The notes below the pieces were generated by a model. That model made no database searches and was not told the DNA's origin. It saw only the letters and a list, made by a program, of their open reading frames with translations. The position numbers and the translations under genes are program-made. DNA of 28,842 bases from Bugula neritina (taxonomy: Eukaryota > Bryozoa > Gymnolaemata > Cheilostomatida > Bugulidae), in contig CAXIUT010000144.1 in the NCBI GenBank assembly GCA_964035545.1, forward strand, positions 1 to 28,842. The letters are read 5' to 3'. Of the stretch, positions 10,460-22,831 are shown one piece after another. Positions within the stretch are counted from its first letter, which is position 1. Every line of letters begins with the position of its first letter.

Positions 10460-12038
10460 TCTTGTCTCCATTGATATTCACATTGTCCCAACTCAACTAA
10501 CTTCTGGCCTTTAAACTTTATCTTTATTTAGAAATCATCAGTCCTCCATACTTATAGCTCACCTTTTCTTTTAATAATTCCACCATAATACACCAAGTCG
10601 TCCAAGAATACGTGATCTATCCTCCACATAAGGAACTTTATGATATTTTTAACAGTTTTTCAATGATATTGCGCATACGAAATAATCTCAAATCCTGAAG
10701 ACCTTTTTAACTTGCTAGTAAAGAGATAACTTGTTCATAAATGTTTAGTAAATCATCAGCATTTTGACAATCTTTACTTACTTATCTATAAAATATAACC
10801 AACTTTTTCAAATATTGCTGAGGATGCTTTTCTCCTCTCACTTGATCCAAAAGATCAGCAAAAACTCTTATTTTATCTTAATTCATCTATGAATACTTAC
10901 TACCTTTCTTTCTAAAATACTATTCTAACTAAAGTTACTCGAACTAGTAACCTCTATCTGCCATCCAATCTACAAAACTCCATAAATTTTTAAAAATAAT
11001 TCCATATAATACTTCTGCCTGAATAATTTTACCTAAATTAGACTCATCCATCATATGCAACTGTAAAAACATCCATACAAATTAAGTATAAGCTTCAAGA
11101 AAAGATCTCAACTAATATAAAATAATATTGTTGTTAGTCTAACGCATTTTCCTTACCTTTCTACTTTATTCATTCAAACCTATCAGTTACTCTTTCGATA
11201 CTACTTAGGTTTTTATCTTTTTTCTACCTATTTTATCCTATAAACAAAGAACAAAATTTTTTATTGGACATGACATCAAGTTGTTTGAAAAAAATATTTG
11301 CTGGAGAGTGTTGGAAAATTGTCTATAAAATTTAAGTAAATCATAGATCTATTCTTTAGCTTATAGACTCATTTTATGAATAAATAAAGTTTGAGGAAGA
11401 ATAAGACTACTTCTTTAAACTCTTTTTTTACCAGAATTTTAATGAATCTTATTTACAACCTGTTCAACTTCTACACTAACTTTCATCTTCATTCCTTTCT
11501 TCGATATCTACTCTTCTAAGATAACTGATCCATTCGTTGCACTTTTTTATATTTCTTATCCAAAAACAGACAACTTTTGAACACTCTTTTTAAATTAAAT
11601 ACTACCAATAAACGTATCATCTATTTTCTTTTAAATATCATCAGAAGCAATAGCATAGAAAGCATCTTGAAATGGATAATACTCATCTTTACTTGTAATT
11701 TATTTCAAATTTATTTTACAATTATTAAGCAGTAACTCATAGAACTGTTACCTACTTGCAGTCCACAACAACTAGAAGTTACCAGTAAAATGCTTTTTGA
11801 ATTTAGAACAAATTTGCTTCCCCCAATTATACCTTTAATTCTATTTAAATGGCTACAACAATTGATCCACAATATTCTCTACATTTTTGATCCTTGGTTT
11901 CGCCATTTCAGGATGCCTTTGTTTGAACAAAGTAATCACCACTGAGTTGCTCTGCTAGAACATAGAATAGAGATCTTATATAGTTTTGATTGTATTTTTT
12001 TGTCCTTTCCAGGATAACTTGCTCTCATACAAACCCAT
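10459..12038 (-). pseudogene. Unrecognised gene cut off at its 3' end by the array
   Basis: The minus-strand frame starts at ATG 12038-12036, just after an in-frame TGA, with MGLYESKLSWKGQKN. It stays open for about 520 codons once a 20-nt intron (complement 10617-10636) is removed. It then reads straight into the telomeric array as Pro-Gln repeats with no stop, so the true 3' end is missing. The protein is mostly helical with no signal peptide. The middle contains a Lys/Arg-rich linker (KKRVQRSSL) and then long amphipathic helices (LRSFLEAYTQFVWMFLQLHM). The intron is richer in G than others here, but its exact 20-nt length and the frame it restores (YYGGIIKRKGELQVWRTDD) support it. The gap to RPF2 upstream is only 37 bp. 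Function not recognised. Confidence 0.75.
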
Positions 12039-12075
12039 TCAGTACTTATTATAAATGTAGATAATTAAATTGGAA

Positions 12076-13025
12076 TCACTGTGCAAATTAGTCATCTATC
12101 TTTGTATGACCGATAATCTCACCAGCCTATCTCTTCTATCCCTTAGATATCAGTTTGCGACGACGAGTAGGCATGTTTTTAAGGTTCTGACGGTCCAAAA
12201 ATAGTCTTCCACGCTTATTGCCCATATTATCAGTATTAACATTTTTGTTCTCTTTCTTCTTCTTAGGTTTAGGAACATACACTGCTCTCTTCATCTCATC
12301 ATCAGCTGCCCAACTATGTCTCCTCATTGTAAAAGATGCATTAGGTCCCAATTCTTCAATAACCAACTTTCCTTCTTCCTACAACACAGCAGATCCTCCT
12401 TCTACATTGACTTAAAATATATTCATAAAGATCTTTCTGTCTTCTGTCACACTCCAGCTAACAACAATTTTCATAGCTTTGTCAATTTCAAGTCCCTTGG
12501 GTTTGTTATTAATCAAAAAGAAATCATTGACTAGATTCTTCAACTTTTTAAATTCTTCGTCTGATTCCCAAAGATCTCCTTGAAAGATGACAAAAGGTTG
12601 AGAATTAAAAGGCACTTGATTTTAACCTACAAAATCTGCAATAGAACTAGAATCCAACAATCCCAACTCAACCATATCTAATATTTTATGCTAATAAGTC
12701 CTACCAATAACGATGTTATCAGGTCTCTTCTTGCTATGAGAACAAAACATAAAAAGTGAAGTATTGGTCTTCCTACAAATATCCTCTAATTCTAGTCTGT
12801 TTTCAAAAGGATAGATATCATGCTTACGTCCAAACATAACGCTATGTTCCTTTCTCAACGATCGCTAAATAAATAACTAGGTACTAGATCTTTCATAAGA
12901 ACTAGAGACGATTCGCTAGATTTGTTACCTCTAAGAAATAGGGTGTTTTTTGGACCTTAGATCACCTTGGGTTAGAGTTTTCTTTGACGACGGATAGAAC
13001 GGATTGATTTTCTTTTATTCTACAT
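12076..13025 (-). CDS. RPF2: RPF2, Brix-domain ribosome production factor
   Basis: The minus-strand gene starts at ATG 13025-13023 and ends at TGA 12078-12076. A 20-nt intron (complement 12865-12884) gives 309 residues, about the length of human RPF2. The Brix domain is plain: a SHSKKRPDNIVIGR motif at residues 89-102 matches the conserved SHNKKRPNNLVIGR of the family. The C-terminal part has LGPNASFTMRRHSWAADDEM, then PKPKKKKENKN and GRLFLDRQNL, in the same order as in other RPF2 proteins. RPF2 works with RRS1 to bring the 5S RNP into pre-60S particles in the nucleolus (established for the family). The short basic N-terminus (NKRKSIRSIRRQRK) is typical. No key motif is missing. Confidence 0.93.
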
Positions 13026-13228
13026 TCAACAATTGATATACAATTATAATCTAATTAACTATTCTACAGTCTTTTATACTAAAGGAAATAAATTATTAGA
13101 AACTCAATTGCAAACAGAATTTGACCTGAATTCCTTCTTCTACGATCCCTCAGCAGCCTCGGTCTTATATTTAGATATCTTCCGATTAGGTCTTCGGTCC
13201 TGTCCCGGCTTCATATTGACAGTCTTCG

Positions 13229-14175
13229 TCAATTCTGCTTAAAACAACAAGTACATCTGATCGAGGAGTTGTGACTACCTTCTTTTTTAGGTAAATTCTG
13301 CACTTGCTATTTTTGATTTTGATCATAACTTCCTTTTTTACTAACTACAATATTATTTGATAAATTTATCTGAATAGCTCCTTCAGTAAATTGCAAATTT
13401 CCATTAGATTTTTTATTATTAGTACCATTACTTAACTTTCGACTACGTTCGTTTATTTTATCAATTACATGTCTCGATTTATTTGCTTTTGTCTTTCTAC
13501 TTCCAAAATAATCTTTATACACTTGCTCATTTATTGTTGAAAAATTGCTTTGAACCTTTGATTTATCTCTTTAATCTCGATTTCTAACTTAATCAACTCG
13601 GCCATATTTATCTTATAATTTACTTAGTTTTTTTTGTAGTTCCTTTCTCTCTTCATCCATTTCCCTCATACTCTTTGATAAATCAGATAGTTACTTAGTA
13701 GACTTGTTAGTACTTGATTTCTTAAACTTTCAACTTCTTCTCTGATTCTTCTACTTTCTCTTCCAAAGAATCCAAATATATTTTCAACTGCTGCTCAATA
13801 CGTATATGTTTTCTTATTTCTCCCTATGATTTCTGAACAGCCTCCTCCAAAACCTGATAATCTTCCTTAACTATATCACTTCATCATAAATACAATACAT
13901 CTCGTATGATTGCTGAAGACGGTCGATATAGTTTAGCATCGTATAAATCAAAAACTAAAGAAATTAGATCATTTTATGATCTTAATGCGATAATGATTAG
14001 TATTTTGATTTTAGAGTTAAAATTGCTTATTAGTCAAGTACTGTTTAAGTTGAACGCAATGCCTGAATATGATTGTTAGTACACGTATTGATAGTTTATG
14101 AATGAGAGATTAGAGGTTGATTGAAGATGGAGATGATGGCTATGATGGACTTGATATTCTGATTGGCTAGCTCAT
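13229..14175 (-). CDS. Coiled-coil protein with Cys-rich C-terminus
   Basis: I start this minus-strand gene at ATG 14175-14173 and end it at TGA 13231-13229. Three introns are needed: complement 14063-14082 (20 nt), 13871-13893 (23 nt) and 13703-13727 (25 nt; a 34-nt version from 13694 also keeps frame). The result is 292 residues. A second in-frame ATG at 13939 is possible, but the upstream exon splices into it perfectly. The N-terminus is Ser/Pro-rich, and residues of roughly 90-190 form a charged coiled coil (LDSLEEKVEESEKKLK). A Lys/Ser/Asn-rich basic region follows. The last residues, RCTCCFKQN, form a Cys cluster that could be lipid-modified (inference). No known family recognised. It follows the 14234 gene after 58 bp, same strand. 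Confidence 0.75.
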
Positions 14176-14233
14176 TGTCAAACAGTTATTGATTATATTT
14201 GAAGTTATACAAGAACGAATATAAAAATATCTA

Positions 14234-15536
14234 TCATTCAGTTTACATCCTTTTCCTAGTCCAAGTACCATTCTAGTCCTCTTACATCAAAAATATCTTC
14301 ACAGATTTTACACTCTTTAATCCCTTCGATAAATCAGAACCTTCATTTTCATCCGAATCCAATACTCTAAAACTTTTTTTGCCTTTCTCATCTACCATAT
14401 CCGACTCCTCTTCAGATTAATACTAAATCTATTACTCATCATTATTACTAGAAGAATCATTGGTGTCTATCATGTCTATGAGTTTATCAGGACTGCAATG
14501 TGGAGGGATAGAGTAGAAAGGTCTAGCATTTTCGTCAATAACTGATAGAATAAGAGCTTTATGGTTGAAATACTAAAGTTTATCATCTGCCTCATTAAAT
14601 TTAGACATAAATATATGACTATCCAAAGAATATTAGCTCCCTATTATATTGATAATTAGTTTAAGAGTTCTATTTTTAACTTGCAATATTTCCATATACT
14701 AAACATCCATTGAAACCAACTCATCAATTTAAACTTTTTATCCTATTCCAACCAACTCCTTTATGAATCTTAAAGAAATATCGACTATATGTTTTTAAAA
14801 ATCAAGATAAGGTTGTTCCAATTAGTGATTAGAATGACCACACCAATGAACACTTTGCTAATTAATCGATATATCTATCAAATACTAATTAAATTCCATC
14901 ACTATGATCTCATAATTTTATAAATTACCCTAAAAGAACTAGTAAAGATTACTATTGCCGAATACATTTGTCATAGATTATGATAATTTATACTAAAAAC
15001 TACTCAATTCCACAGATTACAATAACTTTCTATAAATATATAACAAAGTACCCATATTTCAGTTGATCAATGTTGTAGAATTAATACAGTTGCTATTTTA
15101 ACTTGTTTGTTCTCAATTTAATCAAACAATGCATATAGACTGATTGAACTTCTACATGCAGATGATTCATGATAAGAACCATTTAGTCATCGCAGGTCTC
15201 CAAAATCTAAATCGTGGTTTTTAGTCGTTATTTTAAATAGCCTAGCGATAGATATTTTAATATATTGTAAATAAAAAACCAAGCATTTCCTATAATTAAT
15301 ATAATTTATACCTCAACTGCTAGCACATAATTTCTAAATATGTTATATCGTAGTACCAACTCAACCAAACGATGCAAAGGATCATCAATTAGAGATACAT
15401 ATGAATGAATCGATTGCAACATAGAATCAGTCAAAGCAAACAGATGTACTATCGTATTATGAAGTTAGTTGTTAGGTAAAAGATAGTTTTTGTAATTTGA
15501 GTGGGTTATTTAATATGGAGTATAACGTAGTTTCAT
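14234..15536 (-). CDS. Unrecognised alpha-helical protein with acidic tail
   Basis: The minus-strand frame starts at ATG 15536-15534 and ends at TGA 14236-14234. One 22-nt intron (complement 15030-15051) is firmly required, giving 426 residues. Two more AT-rich GT..AG stretches (15290-15311 and 15242-15279) could also be spliced; removing both keeps frame and deletes a hydrophobic patch, leaving 406 residues. The body is helical (LETCDDQMVLIMNHLHVEVQ, QPYLDFQKHIVDISLRFIKE). The last 70 residues are acidic and Ser/Asn-rich. Whether the hydrophobic patch is a membrane segment or intron is unresolved. No family recognised. Confidence 0.7.
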
Positions 15537-15633
15537 TATGTTTTTTAGATGTTATGTACTTTTGTTTTATCTTTTAGTATTATCATAAATTGTTTCAAAT
15601 ACTATTATTCTTTCTATATACTGAAATAATCTT

Positions 15634-17635
15634 TCAATTTCTAAAAAGATGTAAACTATTATTCCTATCCGAAGTCGAATCTATCAAAAATAGTTGAAAT
15701 GAACTTGTACAAAACATTCCCTGATTCTATCTCTTTAATTTAGGTAAAGGTAAATCAGGATCAACCAACATCGTCATCAACATATCCATTTCTTACTCTA
15801 TTACAGGAACATTTTGCTTTAAACTTGTTTTTATATCCTTGAATCCTCTCTAGAAGTGTTCGAAGTCACCAACTTTATTCTGTGATAAAGCAGCGATCAG
15901 TTACTTTTAGACTTTCTTGAATTCAGGTTAATCATAAAATGTGAAATAAAGTGATTTATCTCCCACATTGATATAGCCATTGATAAACTACATATTTCTT
16001 ATCAACTCTATTAAAAAATGTTAATTTTTAGTTCCCTTAAATGACTAGTACAGTATAGTTATGTCTTCTTTGGAAAGAAAAGATACGATCGATATAGCTA
16101 TATTTCGATTGATAGGAGCATTTAGAGAAGTATATATCACCTATAAAGAGTTATATTAAGCTTACTCAATCTCCATCTCTTGATTCTAATTATTATAAAT
16201 CAAATTCTTTGATAAGATGAGAGCTTTCAGAGCTTAACAAACTTTTAAAAAAACAGAAACTTAAAATTTATAAGATCAAAGAGAAATAGAGTAGCTTTTT
16301 TATTTTTAAGATCGAAAATATTTTATGGAAGATTATATTACCTCAGAAATTAATAATAAATAACTTCAGACAAAAGACAGTTAAAGTAAAAAGAACCTTT
16401 ATTGATTCTAGCAAAGGAAAAGATAGTCATATTATATCAAGAGATCACTATGCCACAATTCTTTTTTATTGATTCTATCGAAGTGAAATAGAAAAAAATA
16501 TTTTAAACTATGTCTTAGGTATCCATTCAAGTAGTGAAGCTGTATTGAAATTAAAATAACAAAGAATAAAAGTAATATTGATTTATTTACCTTAATTATC
16601 TAGTCAAAGAAATAATTTATTCGAACCTAAAAACATTCAAAAAATACAATGAATTTAATAAAATATGAAGAAATCATACTATATTTTAAATGATCAGAAA
16701 AAGCAATTTTATCTACATAATTATCTTATATCTTCTTAAAGTCTTTAATTAATCCCTTTATGAACTTCAATTGATCCTTTAATGATTTAATTTCTTATAA
16801 AAGCTCTATAATCTTTCTAATCGATCATCAAATTACAGATCAATTGCAGATAGAATTCTCTTTTGGTACCTCTTTCCTCTCTTAGCCTCTCAATTATAAA
16901 ATCTCTAAAACTAGTAACCAAAAAATGTTTATTTAGTTGCTAATCTCTCACTAAAAATGTCAAATTAATAAATAATTTTAAAACTCCAATAACCAAAGAA
17001 TCATCATAGAGCTCTTTTGTATTATAATAGTATATTTCTTAGAGAATACCCATTAATTTTATAATTACCATGCTTTAAGATATTAAAATTTTATATATCA
17101 GCTAAGGATAGTTATCTTCTATCGCACATTCTGTTAAATTGTTTAGAAATAAAATAAGTTTTATAAATTATGATATTTTTGACTTCCATTGCATGTTTAT
17201 AAGCTAGCTTATTATTTGTTTTAAATAAGGAATTGAAATATTGAGAAAATATGGCCTCTTTGTTGCAGTTAAATAGTAATGAAGAAGTAACTGCAAAATA
17301 TCATATTTAAGAATCTTATTTTAACACATAAAGTACAAACCTTGACCGATAAATATATCCTCACTTGCCTCTACTACCTTCCTTTTGTCAAAAATATTTT
17401 AACAACTATTAAGCAACTTGATCAACACTTACATCCCATCTGTCCATTGACTAATAGTTAGGTCTTTATTACAATTTTAAGTCCAAAATTAGCATTTATC
17501 AAGTACTAATTACCAAGTTATATCTTTATCTTCTAGAGATAAACTTGCATTAATAGATGAGAGACTTCTTGGTACACATTAAAGCAATTTATGAACTTAT
17601 TATAGTTACTATCTTTTGAAAAATAATTTTCTCAT
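15634..17635 (-). CDS. Large alpha-helical protein, multi-intron, possible frameshift
   Basis: Reading starts at ATG 17635-17633 (MRKLFFKRQQLQQVHKLLQ) and the last frame ends at TGA 15636-15634. The frames join through GT..AG introns at complement 16806-16836 (31 nt), 16408-16448 (41 nt) and 16342-16364 (23 nt). Two frame-neutral 21-nt candidates lie at 16627-16647 and 16540-16560. One break cannot be fixed by an intron: at the A7 run 16247-16253 the frame moves by one base, which an eighth A would repair. The product would be about 620 residues, almost wholly helical, like an armadillo/HEAT-type solenoid (LKLFINLTFLVRDQQLNKHF). The C-terminal part is well defined (SFLSKEDITILYQSFKGTKN). Function not recognised; the middle of the model is the weakest part. 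Confidence 0.55.
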
Positions 17636-17793
17636 TTTGAGGAAGGTTTATTCTATCTATTTATGGCGGAATTCATTTTGAATAGCTCTTTTTTTGGTAG
17701 CAATATTGTTCATTAATAGAGTATAAATGATAATTATAAGTATGATCTCTTTACATTAAAGTTATAAAATAAGATCTAATTATACAATAAACT
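17636..17793. promoter_or_regulatory. Divergent intergenic region
   Basis: This 158-bp AT-rich spacer lies between genes transcribed away from each other and must carry both upstream regions. No distinct motif stands out. Confidence 0.45.
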
Positions 17794-20700
17794 ATGATAA
17801 AAACATACTAAAGCGGTTAATAAGTAGAAATGATAATAAAAACAATCAAATAAAGTCAAACAGGTCTTTTCTCTAATGAACGTCTCCTCCTTATCAAAGC
17901 AGGAATCATAAGCTATTTCTCAAACATTCCTAAGTAATTTATAGGCAGCTATCGAGGTATTTAACTCTCAGGACAAACTCCAAAATTTACTATTCCAGCA
18001 AACTAGATATCAAAGGTCTAACTAAATAAAAACAACGAGTTAAGTTTTTTGATATTGAAGTCAAGATTAATAGCTAGAGATGAGTTCAATAAAATGATAA
18101 AAGATGATAAATTATTAAATCAAAGAGCATCAAGAAGAATATAAAACGATAACAATGGATATGAACAGTGGATTTTTAAATGCTAAAGCTATGAAAATAT
18201 TTTAGAATTTTATCGATTAGTTAATTTATTTAGAACTGGAGATCCTATGTTCCAACCCAATCTATAAAATCTAGTATAAGGCTTTCAACCAAGGTATCAT
18301 TCATATTTATACAGAAAGAAACCAAGAAAAAAGACAATTGATCCAATCAAAAAATAAAATCCAGAACCTCAAAGATATTCATAAGTTAAAAAAAAATAAA
18401 AAGAAATAAAAGAATAAATAATAAAACCTACTCCAAAGAAATAATAATAGAAAATACTTCCTTTTAAAACATAACCTTTACCATGGTAGAAATAATAGAT
18501 AAAATAATCATAAGAATTAAGATTATCAAAAGTCATATCGAAAATAGCTAACTAAACAGAAATAAATTTATAAATAATAGATTAAAGAACTAATGAAGAG
18601 AAAGGATCTTAAATGTCTAAGGCTAGAAGTTAACCCAGGCAGGTATCTATCTAAGTTATTAAAACTTTTTAAGATAGTGTTTTATATGATTAAAAATCAA
18701 TAGAAAAGTAAGGAGTCAGTGAAGTTATTGAATAGAAATCTTTAGATATCTAAAAAGAAGAATCAGGATAAAAATCATAAAAATAACCTTAAAAATCATG
18801 TTAAAAATAAGAATAACCATAAAAATAACCATCTATTTAGCAATAAAGCAGTCACATAAAGACATAAAGCAGAGTATCATTTGATATAAAATAAACAAAA
18901 AACAAAAAGATCCAACAACTGATAAAAAGTTATAAACTAAACACAGACTACAATACCAAATAGATATCTCAAATACTTGGTCTAGCATAAGAGTAACTCT
19001 AATAAATACTCTAATAAATGGACAATCAGAACAATAATGATTAAGAAGGATACTGGAATTACATGTAAAATCAAATAGCCAAAATATTTACTAAAAGTAA
19101 ATAATCATTAATAAACAAATAAATCAAATAAATTTCATCATAAATAATCGAATAACCTCACAAAATATAATAGTTTTCAGTCAGTTCGAAAGTATATAGT
19201 CAATTGCTATAAAATTAATTACAAATAGATCAATATTAATAATAACAATTTCAATAGATATAAATTTTATAATGGATATAATCTAAAGTAAAATAAACTA
19301 ATCCTAAACCCTTTGCATCAAAAACAACCAATAAATCTCAATATAAAATATATATCAGATTATTTTCATTCAAAAAATAATAAATTTATGTATTTTCATC
19401 CTGGATCTTCAACAAAGGAGGATTTCTAGAAGAATGGCTTGCCTATCTTACTCTAGATAAAATTATCAAAGATATTAATGATAAATAAGATACTCTTCAT
19501 ATCTAATCTAGTGATACTATTTATCTTAAATATAAGTAGTATTAAGCCATAGTAAAACAGTTAAAAATTGGTAATTCTTCTTACTATCCTCTCAAATCTA
19601 TAAGAGCTTTAGAGTTTGTTACTAAATCTAAAATAATTCAAAAATATCAATAAGATTTCCCTCAATTTACTATCACAGTTGAAATCCTTCAAGAAGAATA
19701 ATGCTATCGATTTCATCTTTAAAGAAATGATAATTAGAAGTGTAATATGCTAGCTATTAAGAAATCTATTTAAAAATTAACTATTACTTATGATAATTAA
19801 GTTGATATATTCTATAATAGTTTTTAGTATAAATAAATGGAAGTAAAATGTATTTAAATAATTAGATAACTACAAAAAAATAAAAAAATAAATTAAGAAT
19901 ATCTTAAAAATATTTTTTCTACTCTTAATAGTAATATAGAAGTCAATATAATATGTAGATTACTTGGTGCTAGAATAGACAAATAAGATAACATATTTTT
20001 CCATCCAACAGCTCTCCGTCTTGGTTCCCGTCAATTCGGTTAATAGCTATCTCTTATCCGCAAATCCCGAAAAAAAGGACAAATATAATTCAGTCAACGT
20101 CTAAGCAAACGAGTCATAAGCAAACTACAATACTACAAAACAGTAACTCCAGTAAACAACTTCATCGAAATATACTTACAATTAATCGATCTAGTAATAA
20201 TAGAAAAAGGAGAACTCCATAAAGCAATTCCAATTCTCCATAAAATACTAAACTATCTGAGTTAGTATGAAATATAACAATATTCGGTTTATCTATCTCT
20301 GATGAAAACTTATTTGAAATTATAAGAAATAAATAATTTTGTAAAAGTATTATAAAATTGTAGATCTTTTATCAATAAAATGCTTCAAAATAATAGCATT
20401 ATACTTGATTTTCCACTAAGAAGAATTATCATACTTCTTATTTTAAAATAAAATCCAGAAAAAGCACTTTAAGTTACTAATAAATTAATTAGCTAACTTG
20501 AATGTTATGGAATCAGTTTGGATATCAGATAGAAGTATCTTAGTAGAATTATATGGGATAAATGTAATATTCTAATTATTCTTTAAGAGTATCTTTAGGC
20601 TTATTTAATATGCTAGAAACATTTATAAGTACTAGAACAAATTTAATCTTTTTCACATCATTATTGGATCTAAGGAGTTCTTTGTTTAGGTAAAATTTGG

Positions 20701-20958
20701 CTTAAAATGACCAACATCAATCCTAAAAATGGAGCTAGTCTTCAAAAAAGATTCTAAATAGCTATCTAATTCTCTCTATCACAATAAAGCTACTAGATGG
20801 CTTTCATTTTACTCTAACATGGAAAAAGAATCCTCTAAAAGTGTAAATAACTAAAATTACCAAAAATATTATAATACAAACCAGCATACGAGCAAGTAAA
20901 AATTTTATTCAACACAACTTGCCAATAGATCCAAAATTTGATATAAATAAGATAATGA
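17794..20958 (+). CDS. Large Gln/Lys-rich protein with helical C-terminal half
   Basis: One intron-free frame of 1,055 codons runs from ATG 17794 to TGA 20956-20958; a second in-frame ATG at 17830 is an alternative start. The frame holds well over 100 in-frame TAA/TAG codons, all read as Gln, and is invisible under the standard code. Residues 1 to about 170 look folded. Residues of about 170-520 are low-complexity Gln/Lys/Ser (for example KKQKEIKEQIIKPTPKKQQQ). From about 520 the chain is ordered again (IYVFSSWIFNKGGFLEEWLA). The last 350 residues form successive amphipathic helices resembling TPR-like repeats (KAIPILHKILNYLSQYEIQQ). No catalytic motif or membrane segment is seen. A scaffolding role is plausible but is inference. 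Confidence 0.82.
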
Positions 20959-21009
20959 TAAATACAATAATATTAGTTATATATTTTAGAAAAATATAAA
21001 TTTTATTGA

Positions 21010-22218
21010 ATGAAAGCCTACGCCATCGTGAAAAAGCCACCCCCGTCATAAATGTCACATCAATTCAAATTACCCACAAGAAATACCCATATGACAATCG
21101 ATTCTATCCAATAAAATCATTCAACATAAATGAAAAGAAGCACCAATTATCGATAACCCCATTCCTTGGAACAGAAATCAGTGCATTATAAAATAGAGAA
21201 AGGATAATTAAATAGATCTATTTCGCCTAGAAAATATAGAATTTTTACATAATCTAAAAGTAAATAAAAAAGTATGTATTAAACTAAACTTTAATAAAAA
21301 AAATAATCATAAATCAAAAATGTTGTCATCCCTTTACTTACATAATTAATATCGAAATAACTTGATAACTAGTAAAAAGCTAAACTAAGTTCCATGTCTA
21401 AACTATAAAGCAATAAAATAATATAATAAACTCCATAAAAATAATAATCAATATAATAAAAATCAAGTCCATTAGATATGTTTGCTATGAGTATGGGCAA
21501 TAAAACAAACAACAATGGATTGACTACTCGCAATCCTTTGAATAACAGGAATTATAAAATATTTACAAAGAATTAGATAGGTAGTCAATCTAGATAGTAA
21601 TCAGCTCAGATAGCTTCATAGCTAGTTATGAGAAATGTCAACAAGGAGCCTAAATAATTGAAAAGTAATTCGAAAGTGGAGAATAGTAATCATAGCTAGT
21701 TTCCACTCTGTACTACCGTGTTACCAACTCATATTCGATACTAGAGTCCTAGAAATACAGAATTATCGTAGACAGGATCTGTTGTCAATATTGGTTGCTG
21801 TGGGTAAGATCTTTAAACTCCAAAGGCATAAATGAAAAATCATCAAAGAATTTCAAGTGATGTACAACAACATCCCATCTTTGTTAAATCACTAAATTAA
21901 AATGTTGTCCCTGCGCCGACTACTGCACCACATGATAACAGACCATTCTACAAGAAAATATTCAATGAATTCAATCCTTAGCATAGATCAAACAATCGAC
22001 AAAACAACTTTAAATAACCTAAAATAAATTCAAGACCAGCTCCTTAAGATGACTACAAATAATAGAAAATAATGTCGAAACCTTATATTTAGGACATTAG
22101 AGATGAAAAGGTGAAAAATAATGCAATGAGGATGACAGAAGATGGTTCAAGATCAAGGAAAAAGAAATATAATGTAACTATATTTGAGATAAAACCTTTT
22201 GAACCTTTTGAATTTTGA
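21010..22218 (+). CDS. Basic, Asn/Gln/Ser-rich disordered protein
   Basis: A single frame runs from ATG 21010 to TGA 22216-22218 (402 residues) with no introns. The protein is basic and low in hydrophobic residues, with many Lys, Arg, Gln, Asn and Ser, so it is probably disordered. It begins MKAYAIVKKPPPSQ and ends with KKKYNVTIFEIKPFEPFEF, a short aromatic tail that may be a binding motif. A pair of adjacent Cys occurs in NIGCCGQD. A shorter standard-code reading of the first 190 bp is in a different frame and hits TGA soon after, so I treat it as a shadow. It lies 51 bp downstream of the large Gln/Lys gene. No family recognised. Confidence 0.75.
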
Positions 22219-22269
22219 TGATTTTGTATCTATTAATATCTATTGATAATATATTGAATAAGTTTCATA

Positions 22270-22688
22270 ATGACCTCACCGAGAAAATTTGTTGACACTG
22301 AAAAAGATAATACCTTTTTCGGATAACTTTAAAAAGTTTAAGTATATTCTCTTCTATTTCAGGCCAGAACTAAAAAACTTAACCATCAACTTGGTGAAGA
22401 ACTATCAGCATTAAAAAACTTGACCACAGAATTTCAACATACAGAAAAATAGGGTAAACATTCAACAGAATAATCAAAAACCAAATTATCTATTGAAGTC
22501 AAAATGTTCTAATAAAAAATGTAATTTTAGATAGATTAAGTAAAAACTTTTTGATAGCTCAAAAGGCTTAATATATGAGATTTGCCAATCAAATCAATAC
22601 CATGGTGGCCAATTCAAAAGAAATCAACAGTCAACTAACTCTACTTGGCAGTAGATTTGAAGAATTCCAGAAAAATGTTGGTGTGTGA
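22270..22688 (+). CDS. Small coiled-coil protein
   Basis: The frame starts at ATG 22270 and ends at TGA 22686-22688. A 20-nt intron at 22521-22540 is required to pass from the first to the second half. A 21-nt GT..AG stretch at 22342-22362 is frame-neutral and has a typical pyrimidine-rich 3' end, so I think it is spliced too. The protein is then 125 residues, or 132 if it is retained. It is almost entirely charged helix (KKLNHQLGEELSALKNLTTE and KEINSQLTLLGSRFEEFQKN). Size and composition fit small complex subunits such as those of BLOC or BORC, but the match is too weak to name one. The stop lies 143 bp before the second internal telomeric array. Confidence 0.75.
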
Positions 22689-22831
22689 TGATTCTAGATT
22701 ATTATTGATACAATTTCATATCTAATGACATATTTAAATATATTTCTTATTGTTATTCTAGAATAAAATATCCGCTTAATAAATATCTTATTTTTAACTA
22801 ATAATTCATTAATATCTTTAATTTTATTGAA

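Noticed and set aside
13033-13242. 69-residue plus-strand ORF between RPF2 and the coiled-coil gene
   Set aside because: It overlaps the 3' end of the minus-strand coiled-coil gene, has no signal or family match, and sits in a short spacer; likely chance.
15242-15311. Hydrophobic segment in the 14234-15536 protein as a membrane helix
   Set aside because: The same bases form two AT-rich GT..AG stretches whose joint removal keeps frame, so a membrane segment cannot be claimed.
21006-21191. 61-residue plus-strand reading starting at TTG
   Set aside because: It uses a non-ATG start and ends in TGA soon after, while the overlapping frame from ATG 21010 is open for 402 codons.
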